DNA of 64,000 bases, taken from Gammaproteobacteria bacterium (lineage in GTDB: Bacteria > Pseudomonadota > Gammaproteobacteria > Steroidobacterales > Steroidobacteraceae). A program made the translations under genes and the position numbers. Below, in pieces: positions 16,200 through 25,750 of this stretch; positions within the stretch are counted from its first letter, which is position 1; every line of letters begins with the position of its first letter. The notes under the pieces were generated by a model, which saw nothing but the letters and a program-made list of their open reading frames with translations, was not told where the DNA came from and did not search any database. The stretch covers positions 35,767 through 99,766 of the forward strand of contig JAQGOG010000011.1 of the NCBI GenBank assembly GCA_028293765.1, in the 5' to 3' direction.

Positions 16200-18728
16200 T
16201 CAGCTCCTGGGTTGCAGGCTTTGCAGCGCCGCTTGCTTCGTGCCCAGCGGCGGCACTGCCGGCAGTTCGCTCAGTTGGAAGGCCTGACTGCCTACGATGC
16301 CCTTCACTATCGCTTCGAAACTATAATTCTCACGTGCCGAGTCGCGGACGATGGCGCGCACCATCGGCATGTCCTGGTAGCGCAGCCCGCGCCCCAACGC
16401 AAAGATCATCAGCTTTTCGGCCAGTGTTTGCACGAACTGCTCCGGCCGGGCCAGTAACGCCTGGCGAAGTTGGGCCGGACCCGTCACCTGCGTGCCGTTT
16501 GCGAGCTTGCCGCTCGAGTCGATGCGGGTGCCCGCGTCGCGGTCCCGGTCGCGCCAGCCGCCGATCACATCAAAACTCTCGAGGGCGAACCCCAGTGGGT
16601 CCATGACTCCGTGGCAGCCGAAGCACGCGGGGTTGGCGCGATGCCGCTCGAGCCGCTCACGCACGGTTTCCGCCTTCTTGCCGGGCTCGGTTTCCTTGAA
16701 GGCCTCTACGCCCGGAGGTGGAGAATTCGGCGGCGTGCCGGTGAGAGTCTCGAGGATCCAGGCGCCGCGCAGCACGGGGGAGGTGCGGTTGCCATAGGAC
16801 GTGCTCATGAGCACCGCGCCTTTGCCCAACAAGCCCCACCTGTTGGGATCGGCCAGCCGGACAGGACGGAACTGCGCGCCGCGTATGTTCGCAACACCGT
16901 ATTGGAGCGCCAGCCGTTCGTTGAGAAAGGTCTCATCCGAGCGCAGCAGATCGAGCACGCTGCGATCCTTGCGCAGGACACTCTTCAGGAAGAGCCGGAT
17001 CTCCTCGCGGAAGCTGTCGCGGAGGTCGCGATCGAAGTCCGGGTATGCCACCGGATCGGGCTCGATACTGTCGATCTTGTTGACGTTCAGCCACTGGAAC
17101 GCGAAGTTCGTGACGAGGGAGGCGGAGCGTGGATCGGCCAGCAGCCGATGGACCTGTGCTGAGAGAACCTGGCTGTCGTGCAGGCGACCGTTTGCCGCGA
17201 GAGCGATCAGCTCCGGATCCGGCCCTTCGCTCCATAAGAAAAACGACAGGCGCGACGCGAGCGCGAGGTCATCCAACGGCGCGATGGCGCCCGGTGAGCT
17301 GTTCGCCGGGACCGGCTCCGCGCGGAACAGGAATTTGGTGCTCGAGAGGATTGCGGTGAGCCCGCTTTCGATGCCCGCCTCGAAATCCCCCGATTCCCGG
17401 CCCATTGCGTAAAAGGCCAGCGCAGCGTTGAGATCCGCTTCGGTCACCGGGCGCCGGTACGCTTCGCCTGCCAGGTGCGCGAGGATGCGCCTGGCACACG
17501 GCTGTTCGTCAGCGGCCGAAGCGGGGTGGCAGATCAGAACGCGGCGCCGGCTCACGGTGTCACCAACGCCCGTGACGTTGAAAGGGCCTGAGATATCGAC
17601 GCCTGGAATCGAGGGGGCGCGCTCCATCTCGGGCAGCATGGCGATCGGCTGCAGCGGCGAGTCCGATTGAGCGAAGGAGCGCTGGATGAACGCGACCCCC
17701 ACATCGTGGGCGCCGGCCTTGATTCTGACGCGGATGTGATTGAACCGCTCCTGCAGCTCGTCCGCGGCCGTCGCCTGCCGCTGGTCGACGGCTTTCAGGT
17801 CTTCCGGGCCGCCCACGCTCTGCTCGAATACCCGCACATCGTCGACCGTCATGACGACCGTGTGCGGCTTGTCGATCTTGGTAACGTAGCCCGCGCCGCC
17901 GAAGAAGAAATTACGGATGTTGAATTCGTACTCCCCGTCGGCCGGAAAGTAGTGCTCCACCAACATGCCGCCACGCGTGCCAAGGGGCAGGCCGTCGATA
18001 TGCTCCAACTGGCTGGCGCCGTCCGCGCGATACTCCCGGCTGCTCGGCTTGGCGCTGGCGCGGCCGATCGCCTGCCGGCTTAGCGTGCGTGCGGCAGCGA
18101 TGTACTGGTCGAGGAATGCGGGCGAGATTCGCAGCGTCGCGGCGACGTTATCGAAACCATCGCTCGACACGTCCTTTGGGAGCAACGTTTTTACATCGAC
18201 GTTGAGACCGAGAAGTTCCTTGATCTCGCGCGCGTACTCGGTGCGGTTCAGCCGGTGAAGTCCGACGCTGCCCGGAGCGGGATGCGCGGCGGCGGCGTGA
18301 TCCAACTCGCTTTCCATCCATGATACGAACGAATCGATCGTTTGCTGGTCGGGTTGCGGTTGGCCGGGCGGGGGCATCAACCGCCCGCGCAGCTTGCGGA
18401 CCGCTTTTTCCCAGGTTTCGGCGTCGGCAGGAATATCGCCTGGCGACATGACGTCAAAGGCGATGCCTCCCGCCCAGTCCTCGCTGTTGTGGCATTTCGA
18501 GCAGCGCTTGCCAAGTAGCTGCCACTGGGGCGGCTCGCCGCTGTCTTTCGCAGGGGTGGTCGGCGCGACATCCATTTGCACGGCGCCCGTATGCACGGCG
18601 CCCGTCTGCACGGCGCCCGTATCTCCGCCGCCCTGGCCGACAGCGATCGGCGCCGCGCCCGCGCCGGCCAGCAGCAGGCCGAGCGCCGCCAGCGTGCCGC
18701 CCAGGCACTTGCTTCGACCTTTGAACAA
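16200..18728 (-). CDS. DUF1592-type multidomain protein with c-type haem motifs
   Basis: About 842 residues. After a signal-like segment (LGGTLAALGLLLAGAGAA) come a haem motif CSKCH, DUF1587-like RLNRTEYAREIKELLGLNV, a carbohydrate-binding-like middle, DUF1595/DUF1592 (LASRLSFFLWSEGPDPELI; LVTNFAFQWLNVNKIDSI), DUF1588 (GNRTSPVLRGAWILETL) with a second haem motif CFGCH, and DUF1585 at the end (MIFALGRGLRYQDMP). These are the planctomycete-type PSCyt/PSD domains; a periplasmic or surface redox role is likely. The start is unsure: TTG at 18728 (GGAG 9 bases upstream) is chosen, with GTG at 18749 and TTG at 18782 as alternatives. A TATAAT lies at 18760-18765, without a good -35. Confidence 0.88.
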   Translation of the reverse strand: MFKGRSKCLGGTLAALGLLLAGAGAAPIAVGQGGGDTGAVQTGAVHTGAVQMDVAPTTPAKDSGEPPQWQLLGKRCSKCHNSEDWAGGIAFDVMSPGDIPADAETWEKAVRKLRGRLMPPPGQPQPDQQTIDSFVSWMESELDHAAAAHPAPGSVGLHRLNRTEYAREIKELLGLNVDVKTLLPKDVSSDGFDNVAATLRISPAFLDQYIAAARTLSRQAIGRASAKPSSREYRADGASQLEHIDGLPLGTRGGMLVEHYFPADGEYEFNIRNFFFGGAGYVTKIDKPHTVVMTVDDVRVFEQSVGGPEDLKAVDQRQATAADELQERFNHIRVRIKAGAHDVGVAFIQRSFAQSDSPLQPIAMLPEMERAPSIPGVDISGPFNVTGVGDTVSRRRVLICHPASAADEQPCARRILAHLAGEAYRRPVTEADLNAALAFYAMGRESGDFEAGIESGLTAILSSTKFLFRAEPVPANSSPGAIAPLDDLALASRLSFFLWSEGPDPELIALAANGRLHDSQVLSAQVHRLLADPRSASLVTNFAFQWLNVNKIDSIEPDPVAYPDFDRDLRDSFREEIRLFLKSVLRKDRSVLDLLRSDETFLNERLALQYGVANIRGAQFRPVRLADPNRWGLLGKGAVLMSTSYGNRTSPVLRGAWILETLTGTPPNSPPPGVEAFKETEPGKKAETVRERLERHRANPACFGCHGVMDPLGFALESFDVIGGWRDRDRDAGTRIDSSGKLANGTQVTGPAQLRQALLARPEQFVQTLAEKLMIFALGRGLRYQDMPMVRAIVRDSARENYSFEAIVKGIVGSQAFQLSELPAVPPLGTKQAALQSLQPRS
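18577..18621 (-). repeat. Three 15-bp tandem repeats inside the DUF1592 gene
   Basis: TGCACGGCGCCCGTA (plus strand) is repeated three times with one base change. On the minus strand it encodes TGAVQ/TGAVH in the linker between the signal peptide and the first haem domain. Length variation here would not shift the frame. Confidence 0.75.
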
Positions 18729-19334
18729 TCGAGAAAACTCCGGATTCACGTTGCGCCAGATTATAGAAGGGCGGGGCGGCAAAGCACCTCGAGGCGGTAT
18801 CGGGCACCACCAGGCAGTCCAGCACCAGCGTCCACAGCAGACTCCTTACCGCCCAACGTAGTCGTTCATCGCCGGCCGCCGGATTGGGCTTCGGCATGGG
18901 CCGCTGCGTAACCGGATTCGAGTATTGGTAGGGCTCGACGTAAAAGCTCGGGTAGGTCAGTAGCACCACCGTCGCAGGCAGGTCGGGCGGGGGCAGGAAG
19001 CCCCGCTGCACCCCGTTCCCTAACGGCTCCTGCCCATCGATGGCGAGATTGGTAGTGCCGTGCTTGCAAAGTGGTGGCCGAAGTCCTTGACTTTCGTTCG
19101 CCCGCGGCAGCCGCCGTGGTGAGAGCGTTAGAAGGCCACAACGGCGGCGAGCCGGCGGTTGCGCCGGCATTTCCGGTGACTCCCTGGCGCGACACCAGCT
19201 GAGCAGGATGTCGATCCGCTCACGCTTACGCATCTGACGGTCGGCGTATAAGAAATGCTCACGCGGTTGCCGACCGACGACCAAAAAAACAGGAACTATC
19301 AGGCAGCGGGCCACGCTGCCCATAACTAACCGCG
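18729..19334. other. 606-bp gap with no assignable gene
   Basis: This stretch separates the divergent DUF1592 operon and the TPS genes. The minus strand keeps an open frame across about 18790-19080 with protein-like segments (LPPPDLPATVVLLTYPSFYV and RWAVRSLLWTLVLDCLVV), but I see no start with a ribosome site and no clear family; a decayed small lipoprotein is one possibility. GGCAGCG-N5-CGCTGCC (7-bp stem) lies at about 19302-19320, just before the TpsB start. No tRNA or mobile element is seen. Confidence 0.3.
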
Positions 19335-20927
19335 ATGCGCATACTCCTATCTTCGTGGCTGGTTGTCGGCCTGTCTGCTTTGCTTGCGTCACCGGCGTAC
19401 GCCGAGGCTCAACCGGGCGACCCGATCGGCGCATTTGCGATCACGCGCTTCGAAGTCGAAGGTAACACCCTGTTGGATTCGGCGGCCGTGCAAGCGGCGG
19501 TGGCCGGGTTTGCGGGCAAGGATCGCGACTTCGGTTATGTCGAACGGGCGCTGGCCGCCCTCGAGAGCGCTTACCGCAAACGCGGCTTCAGCCTGGTCAA
19601 GGTGCTATTGCCCGAGCAGGAGCTGAATGAAGGCGTGGTGCACCTGAAGGTGGTCGAAACACGCCTCGGCAAGGTTCGCGTCACGGGCAACGTATTTCAC
19701 AGTACCGCCAATATTCGCCGCAGCCTGCCTGCCATAGCGGAGGACACGATTCCCAATGCCGACGCACTCTCGGCAAACCTCAGAATGGCCAATGAGAATC
19801 CGTCGAAGAAGCTCAATCTGCAGCTGCAAAGCGGTGACCAGCCGGGAGTCATCGACGCTGTAGTGGCGGTCGCCGATGAGAAGACGTGGTCCGCCGGCGC
19901 TGTACTGGACAACTCCGGATTCGAATCCACGGGCCGCACTCACGTCACGGCGCAGTACCAGAATTTCAACGTCGGCGGTCTCGATCACGTCTTCAGTCTC
20001 CAGTACACGACCAGCGTGGAGGATCCGAGCAAGATCAGCGTGTATGGCGCCGGGTATCACATCCCGCTGTATCGCCAGGCCGACTCGCTTGATTTCTATG
20101 GCAGCTACTCCACCGTCAATACCGGGTCGGTGTCGGCGGGTCTCCTCGATCTGACGGTGAGCGGCGCCGGCACCGTGTACGGCGCGCACTTCAATCACGA
20201 GTTGCCGCGCTTTGGCCGTTACGATTCGCAGCTCGTCGTGGGTTTCGATCGCAAAGCGTTTCGCAATGACATCGGCTTTCAGGGGCTGCAACTCGGCGGC
20301 GATGTTACGGTCGACCCGTTCAGCCTGTCTTACGTCGGGCAGTGGGCCTTGCCCGCCGGCAACCTCAACTTCTACCTGACTGGCGTGCGCAATATCCCCG
20401 GCGGCTCGCAAGCCAGCGACGCAAATTTCGCCGCGGCTCGTTCCGGCGCGACTTCGTCCTATGGGCTGTTGCGTTACGGCGCCGGGTTCACGCGGCCGCT
20501 GCCGCGGGATTGGCTGATACGGCTGACGTTCAACGGACAGGCGACCCGCGATGCGCTGGTGCCGGGAGAGCAGTTTGGCGTCGGCGGCGCGGCTTCGGTC
20601 CGCGGGTTGCAAGAACGCGCAATCTCTAACGACAAGGGCTTTACGGCCAACGCCGAGGTCTACACCCCCAACTTGTGTGCCGCCCTTCGGGGCGGCGCGA
20701 TGCGCTGTACCGCGCTTGGTTTTTTCGATGACGGCCATGTTTCCCGCAACGAAGCGCTCCCGGGTGAGGCGACGCATGAGTCGGCAACCAGCGCCGGCGT
20801 CGGCTTGCGTGTCACCAGCGGCAGGACGCTGTCGCTGCAAATGGATTTCGGCCGGGTGATCAGCGCGTCGGACCCGCAGCAGAAGGGCGATCAGCGCCTG
20901 CACGCGCTGCTGGCGCTGTCATTTTGA
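19335..20927 (+). CDS. TpsB outer-membrane transporter (ShlB/FhaC/HecB family)
   Basis: 530 residues. Signal peptide (MRILLSSWLVVGLSALLA, cleavage near AYA-EA), then POTRA domains (FAITRFEVEGNTLLDSAAV; VHLKVVETRLGKVRVTGN), then a C-terminal beta-barrel with the conserved VRGL motif (ASVRGLQERAIS) and a final aromatic residue (LLALSF), as expected for Omp85-superfamily barrels. It should secrete the TpsA protein encoded 24 bp downstream across the outer membrane. The length is normal for the family. Two-partner secretion is established for this pair type; the exact cargo function is unknown. Confidence 0.93.
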   Translation: MRILLSSWLVVGLSALLASPAYAEAQPGDPIGAFAITRFEVEGNTLLDSAAVQAAVAGFAGKDRDFGYVERALAALESAYRKRGFSLVKVLLPEQELNEGVVHLKVVETRLGKVRVTGNVFHSTANIRRSLPAIAEDTIPNADALSANLRMANENPSKKLNLQLQSGDQPGVIDAVVAVADEKTWSAGAVLDNSGFESTGRTHVTAQYQNFNVGGLDHVFSLQYTTSVEDPSKISVYGAGYHIPLYRQADSLDFYGSYSTVNTGSVSAGLLDLTVSGAGTVYGAHFNHELPRFGRYDSQLVVGFDRKAFRNDIGFQGLQLGGDVTVDPFSLSYVGQWALPAGNLNFYLTGVRNIPGGSQASDANFAAARSGATSSYGLLRYGAGFTRPLPRDWLIRLTFNGQATRDALVPGEQFGVGGAASVRGLQERAISNDKGFTANAEVYTPNLCAALRGGAMRCTALGFFDDGHVSRNEALPGEATHESATSAGVGLRVTSGRTLSLQMDFGRVISASDPQQKGDQRLHALLALSF

Positions 20928-20951
20928 TCCTCGATGCCAACGGGAGCAGAC

Positions 20952-23900
20952 ATGAACAGGTGCACTGACCCGAACCCGATCCGCGCCGTACCACGCCTCC
21001 GGCAGCTGCTAGCCGCCGCGTTTGCCTGGGTTCTGGCGGTCGGTCCCGTACTCGCCAACCCTACCGGCGCGCAGACCGTCGCCGGACAGGTCACCACCGT
21101 CAGTTCGGGTAATCAGCTGCTGATCACGAACTCGCCGGGCGCCATCATCAACTGGCAGAGCTTCTCGATCATGCCGGGCGAGCTGACGCGGTTCATCCAG
21201 CAGAATTCAGCCAGCAGCGTGTTGAATCGCATTACCGGCCAGGACCCGTCGCAGATCATGGGAGCGTTGCAGTCGAACGGCAAGGTCTTCCTGATCAATC
21301 CGAACGGCATCCTGTTCGGAGCGGGCGCCCAGGTCAACGTCAACGGCCTGGTGGCATCGAGTCTCAACTTGAGCAACGCCGACTTTCTTGCCGGCAAGTT
21401 GCACTTCAGCAGTGCCGGTAAGCCGGGAGACGTCAGTAACCACGGTGCGATCACGACTCCGAGCGGCGGCCAGGTCTATCTGATCGCGCCCAACGTCACT
21501 AATGACGGCATCATCACTTCACCCGGCGGCGATGTCATGCTGGCGGCGGGCCAAAGTGTCGAGCTTGCCGATTCGAATGATCCCGATGTGCGCGTGGTCG
21601 TCAGCGCGCCCGGTAACCAGGCGCTCAATGTCGGCAAAGTCGTCGCAGAAAGCGGCCGCGTCGGAATTTACGGCGCCCTCGTCAATCAGCTGGGACTCGT
21701 CAGCGCCAATAGCGCGGTAGCGGGAACGAACGGCAAGGTCGTATTCAAAGCGAGCGGCGACGCCATGCTAGGCGAGGGCAGCGTGACGACTGCTACGGGC
21801 ACTGGCACGGGTGGTGAGGTGCAGGTACTCGGCAACCGTGTTGGGGTTACCGCAGACGCCGTGATCGATGCCAGTGGTCAGACCGGTGGCGGTACGGTTC
21901 TGATCGGCGGCGATATTCACGGCACCAATGCTTCGATGCAAAATGCCGCGCTCACCTATGTCGGACCCATGGCGCAGATCAAGGCCGACGCGCTGCAATC
22001 CGGCGCCGGCGGCAAGGTGATCGTGTGGTCGGACCAGCAGACGCAGATGTACGGACACATCTCCGCTCGCGGGGGAGAGCAGGGCGGCGCTGGTGGCTTT
22101 GTCGAGACATCGAGCCAGGGCCTTCTCGATTTCCAGGGTCTGGTCGACGTGCGGGCGCCGCAGGGTACGGTGGGCACCCTGTTGCTCGATCCGAGTGACA
22201 TCACGATCGACTCAGGGCCGTCGACAGTCGACGTTACTCTGCCAGGATCGACGCCGTTCACCATTACGGCCTTGAATTCGACATCGACCCTGTCGGTAAC
22301 GGACCTGCAGAACGAGCTGGGGCTGGGAAATGTAACCATAGCAACCTCTTCGGGTGCCACGGCGCCTCTCGGGGGTACGATTTCCGTAGCGGCACCGATT
22401 TCGTGGAGCAATGCGAACAGCCTGACGCTGGCGGCGGATCGGAGCGTCATTATCGACGCGCCGGTTACCGCAGCGGCCGGCACCCTCGTATTGACTGCGG
22501 CCGGCGGTGACATCACGCAGGCCGTCAATGCTTCCGTGCCGGCAACGATCTCCGTCGCGTCGCTGGCCGCTAGCGCGCCTGCCGGCGCCGTGACATTGAC
22601 CGAGCCGACCAACAATGTCTCCGGCGCGATTGCCGGGGTCGGACTGCAGGGATTCGCCTTCGTCAACGCCGGTGCCATCACCGTCGGTACAGCGGGCTCA
22701 GTATCCGGCATAACGAGTGGCAATGGGACCGTCAGCCTGTCGGCGGCCAGCGGGAATATTACTCAGGTCGGTGGACCGATCGTTGCCCCCGCGCTCGCTG
22801 CGGTTGCATCGAACGGCGACGTAGAGTTGGGCGTCGCCGGCAATTCGGTCGGCATCATCGCCGGCAGTTCCAACGGTGGTCTCGGCTTTTCTCTGGCGAA
22901 CAGCAACGCTTTCACCGTCGGTACCGTTGCCGGCGTGGGCGGTATCCCTGCAGCTAACGGCATCAACTCCTCGACCAACGCGCTTGGAAGCGGCGTTTTT
23001 CTTCAGGCAAGTTCAGGCGATATTACGATTGACGCGCCGGTGAACGCAGTTGGCAGTAGCGTGAGCGTCGTGAGTGCGGCCGGAGCTATCATGCAGGGGG
23101 CCGGCGGTTCGATTACCGCGAATTCCCTCAGAGTCAACGCGGGTGGCGCAACAGGCATCGGCAGCAGCAACGTGCCGCTTCTCGCCGCTGTCGCCACACT
23201 TGCCAGCGTCGATTCCCAAGGGCCCGCGTATATCAGCAACAGCGGCAATCTGACCGTAAATTACATTTCGGCGCTGGGCGCGGTGAACGTGAGTTCTGCT
23301 GGAACGCTCGGCACCGCGACTGCCGTGGCATGCGACTGCACTACGAGGATTTCGGGGTCCGCGGTCACCTTGTCTTCGCATACGTCGATGCTCGTCGGTA
23401 GCGGGTACACCGTTACTGCTACCGATGGAGTTTCGTTGTACGCCGGTTACGATGCCTCAAGCGGCACCTATACTGGCTCGTCTAACTCGCTTTCCGTCGC
23501 TGGGAGTGTGTCTGGCTCGACGGTCAGTCTATTTTCAGGCGGCGCGATCAACGTTACGGGCACGGTGGCGGGCGCCCTGACGCAGATGCCGCTTCAGTAT
23601 TCGTCGGTGCCGACCCCGCCGACGCTCAGCCAGTGTATTGCGACACCGACCTTAGCAGGCTGCAGCGCCGTGTTACCGTCGTTGGCCCAGTGCACATCCA
23701 CGCCAACCGCGCCCGGTTGCAACGTAGTGTTGCCGACTCTGGCCCAGTGCACGTCGACCCCCACGGCACCCGGCTGCACCGTAGTGCTGCCGACGTTGGC
23801 GCAATGCACGTCAACGCCGACTGGGCCCGGCTGCAGCGTGGTGCTTCCGACTCTAGCCCAGTGCACGTCGACACCCACGGCGCCTGGCTGCAGCGTAGTG

Positions 23901-24698
23901 CTGCCGACGTTGGCCCAATGCACGTCGGGGCCAACTTCGCCCGGCTGCAGCGTGGTCCTCCCGACTCTGGCGCGGTGCACGTCGACACCCATGGCACCTG
24001 GATGTAGTGCTGTGCTGCCGACCCTAGCTCAATGCACAGCGACACCGGCTGTGCCCGGCTGTAGCGTGGTGCTCCCGACACTGGCGGCGTGTACGGCGAA
24101 CCCGGCGGCCCTCGGTTGTAGTGTTGTGCTGCCGACTTTGGCGCAGTGCACGTCGACGCCGACATCACCGGGTTGCAGCGCGGTCCTTCCGACACTGGCA
24201 GCGTGTACGGCAAACCCGGCGGCCCTCGGTTGTGGCGCTGTGCTGCCGACTTTGGCTCAGTGCACGTCGGCGCCGTCATTACAGGGGTGCAGCGCGGTGC
24301 TGCCGACGCTGGCGCAGTGTACGGCGAATCCCTCGTTGGCCGGTTGCAACTCGGTTCTGCCGGCCCCCGGCATATGCACCATTGCGCCGACATCTCAGCT
24401 TTGCCAGGTGTTGGCGCCACCGGTGGCCCAAAACACCAGCTCGGAGCCTGTCAGTCAGGCCATAAACACGACCGTCAACATCATAAATGTGGTTAACGGG
24501 ACCACAAGCGCGATTGTCCCTAGGGTCTCAACCGGCAGTACGAGCCCCGGCGCGTCGGGAAGTACGACGGGAAGTACTACGGGAAGTACTACGGGAGGAA
24601 CGGACGCGTCAGTTAAGTCGGACAAGAGTGACACGTTGGTAGCCAAAGACGCCGGAGCAAAGAAAGATGAGCCTGTCAAGAAGCTGTACTGCAACTAG
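20952..24698 (+). CDS. TpsA secreted filamentous adhesin with Cys-rich repeat region
   Basis: About 1248 residues. A signal peptide (LLAAAFAWVLAVGPVLA) is followed by the TPS secretion domain typical of filamentous haemagglutinin (NWQSFSIMPGELTRFIQQN, GKVFLINPNGILFGAGAQVN, VNGLVASSLNLSNADFLAGK), then a beta-helical Gly/Ser/Thr/Val-rich stalk to ~residue 890. From ~892 there are 14 units of a 19-residue repeat, each with two Cys spaced C-x8-C (LPTLAQCTSTPTAPGC). The C-terminus has a GSTTGST linker and ends KKLYCN, with one last Cys. GGGAG 6 bases before the ATG at 20952 favours it over the ATG at 20934. No CdiA-type toxin domain is seen. Export partner: the TpsB just upstream. Confidence 0.92.
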   Translation: MNRCTDPNPIRAVPRLRQLLAAAFAWVLAVGPVLANPTGAQTVAGQVTTVSSGNQLLITNSPGAIINWQSFSIMPGELTRFIQQNSASSVLNRITGQDPSQIMGALQSNGKVFLINPNGILFGAGAQVNVNGLVASSLNLSNADFLAGKLHFSSAGKPGDVSNHGAITTPSGGQVYLIAPNVTNDGIITSPGGDVMLAAGQSVELADSNDPDVRVVVSAPGNQALNVGKVVAESGRVGIYGALVNQLGLVSANSAVAGTNGKVVFKASGDAMLGEGSVTTATGTGTGGEVQVLGNRVGVTADAVIDASGQTGGGTVLIGGDIHGTNASMQNAALTYVGPMAQIKADALQSGAGGKVIVWSDQQTQMYGHISARGGEQGGAGGFVETSSQGLLDFQGLVDVRAPQGTVGTLLLDPSDITIDSGPSTVDVTLPGSTPFTITALNSTSTLSVTDLQNELGLGNVTIATSSGATAPLGGTISVAAPISWSNANSLTLAADRSVIIDAPVTAAAGTLVLTAAGGDITQAVNASVPATISVASLAASAPAGAVTLTEPTNNVSGAIAGVGLQGFAFVNAGAITVGTAGSVSGITSGNGTVSLSAASGNITQVGGPIVAPALAAVASNGDVELGVAGNSVGIIAGSSNGGLGFSLANSNAFTVGTVAGVGGIPAANGINSSTNALGSGVFLQASSGDITIDAPVNAVGSSVSVVSAAGAIMQGAGGSITANSLRVNAGGATGIGSSNVPLLAAVATLASVDSQGPAYISNSGNLTVNYISALGAVNVSSAGTLGTATAVACDCTTRISGSAVTLSSHTSMLVGSGYTVTATDGVSLYAGYDASSGTYTGSSNSLSVAGSVSGSTVSLFSGGAINVTGTVAGALTQMPLQYSSVPTPPTLSQCIATPTLAGCSAVLPSLAQCTSTPTAPGCNVVLPTLAQCTSTPTAPGCTVVLPTLAQCTSTPTGPGCSVVLPTLAQCTSTPTAPGCSVVLPTLAQCTSGPTSPGCSVVLPTLARCTSTPMAPGCSAVLPTLAQCTATPAVPGCSVVLPTLAACTANPAALGCSVVLPTLAQCTSTPTSPGCSAVLPTLAACTANPAALGCGAVLPTLAQCTSAPSLQGCSAVLPTLAQCTANPSLAGCNSVLPAPGICTIAPTSQLCQVLAPPVAQNTSSEPVSQAINTTVNIINVVNGTTSAIVPRVSTGSTSPGASGSTTGSTTGSTTGGTDASVKSDKSDTLVAKDAGAKKDEPVKKLYCN
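23673..24356 (+). repeat. 57-bp tandem repeat array inside tpsA (12 full units)
   Basis: Twelve consecutive 57-bp units (684 bp exactly) encode LPTLAQCTSTPTAPGCSVV and variants, flanked by a degenerate unit on each side (from 23625 and to about 24410). Variants fall into two types: QCTSTPTAPGC and ACTANPAALGC; the latter occurs twice (units 9 and 11 of the 14), separated by one other unit, suggesting duplication of blocks. Unit length is a multiple of 3, so copy number can change without frameshift. Confidence 0.93.
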
Positions 24699-25620
24699 GG
24701 CGTGCCTCTCGGTCGCGCTGCTGCTCGTTGGGAGAGCAGGGTCCGCCGAACCCATTGGTGTCGTCACCGAGGTGAGCGGGCCTTTGTTGGTGAAGGACGC
24801 GAGCGGATCTATAAAGGTGCTTGCGATCAATTCGCCCGTGGAGCAGGGTGAGGTCCTTGCTACCAGGAAAGGTACCTACGCGCAGTTGACCCTGAGGGAT
24901 CACAGCTCGGTCCAGCTCGGTCCCGACACTGAGCTGGCGATCGAAAAGTATTCATTCCACGAAACGACGCCGCAAAGCGATGCCGCGCAGTTGAGTCTCG
25001 TCAGGGGCCGCGTGCGGATTGCCACCGGCATCCTGGGCACGCGCGACACAGATAGCTTCATTCTAAGGGCGCCTGCGGCGACGATTGACATCCGCCGCTC
25101 CGTTTTGGTCGCCGAGTACGTCATGTCGGCTCGGGCGGAGGTTGCATGGAATGTCGTAAGGTCGCAGCTGCGACCTGTATCGGAGGTCACCACGATCGGT
25201 CACTCGACAGCCAACTACAGGTATGTGCGAGTGCTGTCCGTCAGCAGGCAAGCGGCCCCGCCTTTGGAACTGAACGACTCGATCACCTCGTCGCACGCAC
25301 TTGTGTCGAGCGTCGCGGCGAACTCAGCGGGGCGATTGCAACTCGCTCAGAGCGCTGCACCGCCCGTCCCAGGGGCACGTGCTCCGGGACTCTATGTCCA
25401 GGTGTTGGATGGCCTCATCCATCTGAACAATGGCGGTGGTACCCAGAACTTCTCTGCCGGACAATTCGGCTTCACCGCGAGCTTCGTGCAACCGCCGGTC
25501 GTTCTCCCGAACAACCCGGGAATGCAGTTCATGCCGCCCCCGGCGTTCTCGTCCCCGACCGCTTCGTCATCCGCCACCAGTGCCACGAAGGCGGGCACAG
25601 TCGATTGCGAGGTGCGCTGA
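24667..25620 (+). CDS. FecR-domain exported protein linked to TPS genes
   Basis: 317 residues. Signal peptide (ACLSVALLLVGRAGSAEP), then one FecR domain (~30-155): IGVVTEVSGPLLVKDASG, VEQGEVLATRKGTYAQLTL, SSVQLGPDTELAIEKYSF and LSLVRGRVRIATGI. The C-terminal half is low in recognisable motifs and ends in a Ser/Ala/Thr-rich tail. There is no neighbouring FecI sigma factor, so it is not the classic signalling anti-sigma; periplasmic FecR-domain proteins of this sort are often beside secreted adhesins. The gene starts 32 bp inside tpsA, implying translational coupling and co-function. Confidence 0.87.
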   Translation: MSLSRSCTATRACLSVALLLVGRAGSAEPIGVVTEVSGPLLVKDASGSIKVLAINSPVEQGEVLATRKGTYAQLTLRDHSSVQLGPDTELAIEKYSFHETTPQSDAAQLSLVRGRVRIATGILGTRDTDSFILRAPAATIDIRRSVLVAEYVMSARAEVAWNVVRSQLRPVSEVTTIGHSTANYRYVRVLSVSRQAAPPLELNDSITSSHALVSSVAANSAGRLQLAQSAAPPVPGARAPGLYVQVLDGLIHLNNGGGTQNFSAGQFGFTASFVQPPVVLPNNPGMQFMPPPAFSSPTASSSATSATKAGTVDCEVR

Positions 25621-25750
25621 GGCCTTCCGGGTCACCACGGTGTAGTCTTTGCGGCGGGTCGGTCACCAGCGCACCGGTTCAGCGGGTGTCGCCGAAAGCG
25701 ACCACAGAATAGGGTCCCAGAGGCGCCCCAAGGTACGGTACGATTCGCCG

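Noticed and set aside
18760..18765. TATAAT on the minus strand as promoter -10
   Set aside because: No matching -35 at 16-18 bp; a single hexamer is too weak to call.
19605..20903. 432-codon minus-strand open frame
   Set aside because: Antisense to the TpsB gene; the plus frame has POTRA and VRGL features.
23625..24410. CRISPR-like regular repeats
   Set aside because: Repeats are contiguous without spacers and encode an in-frame 19-residue protein unit of TpsA.
23594..24420. Minus-strand open frames across the tpsA repeats
   Set aside because: They are periodic antisense products of the repeat array.
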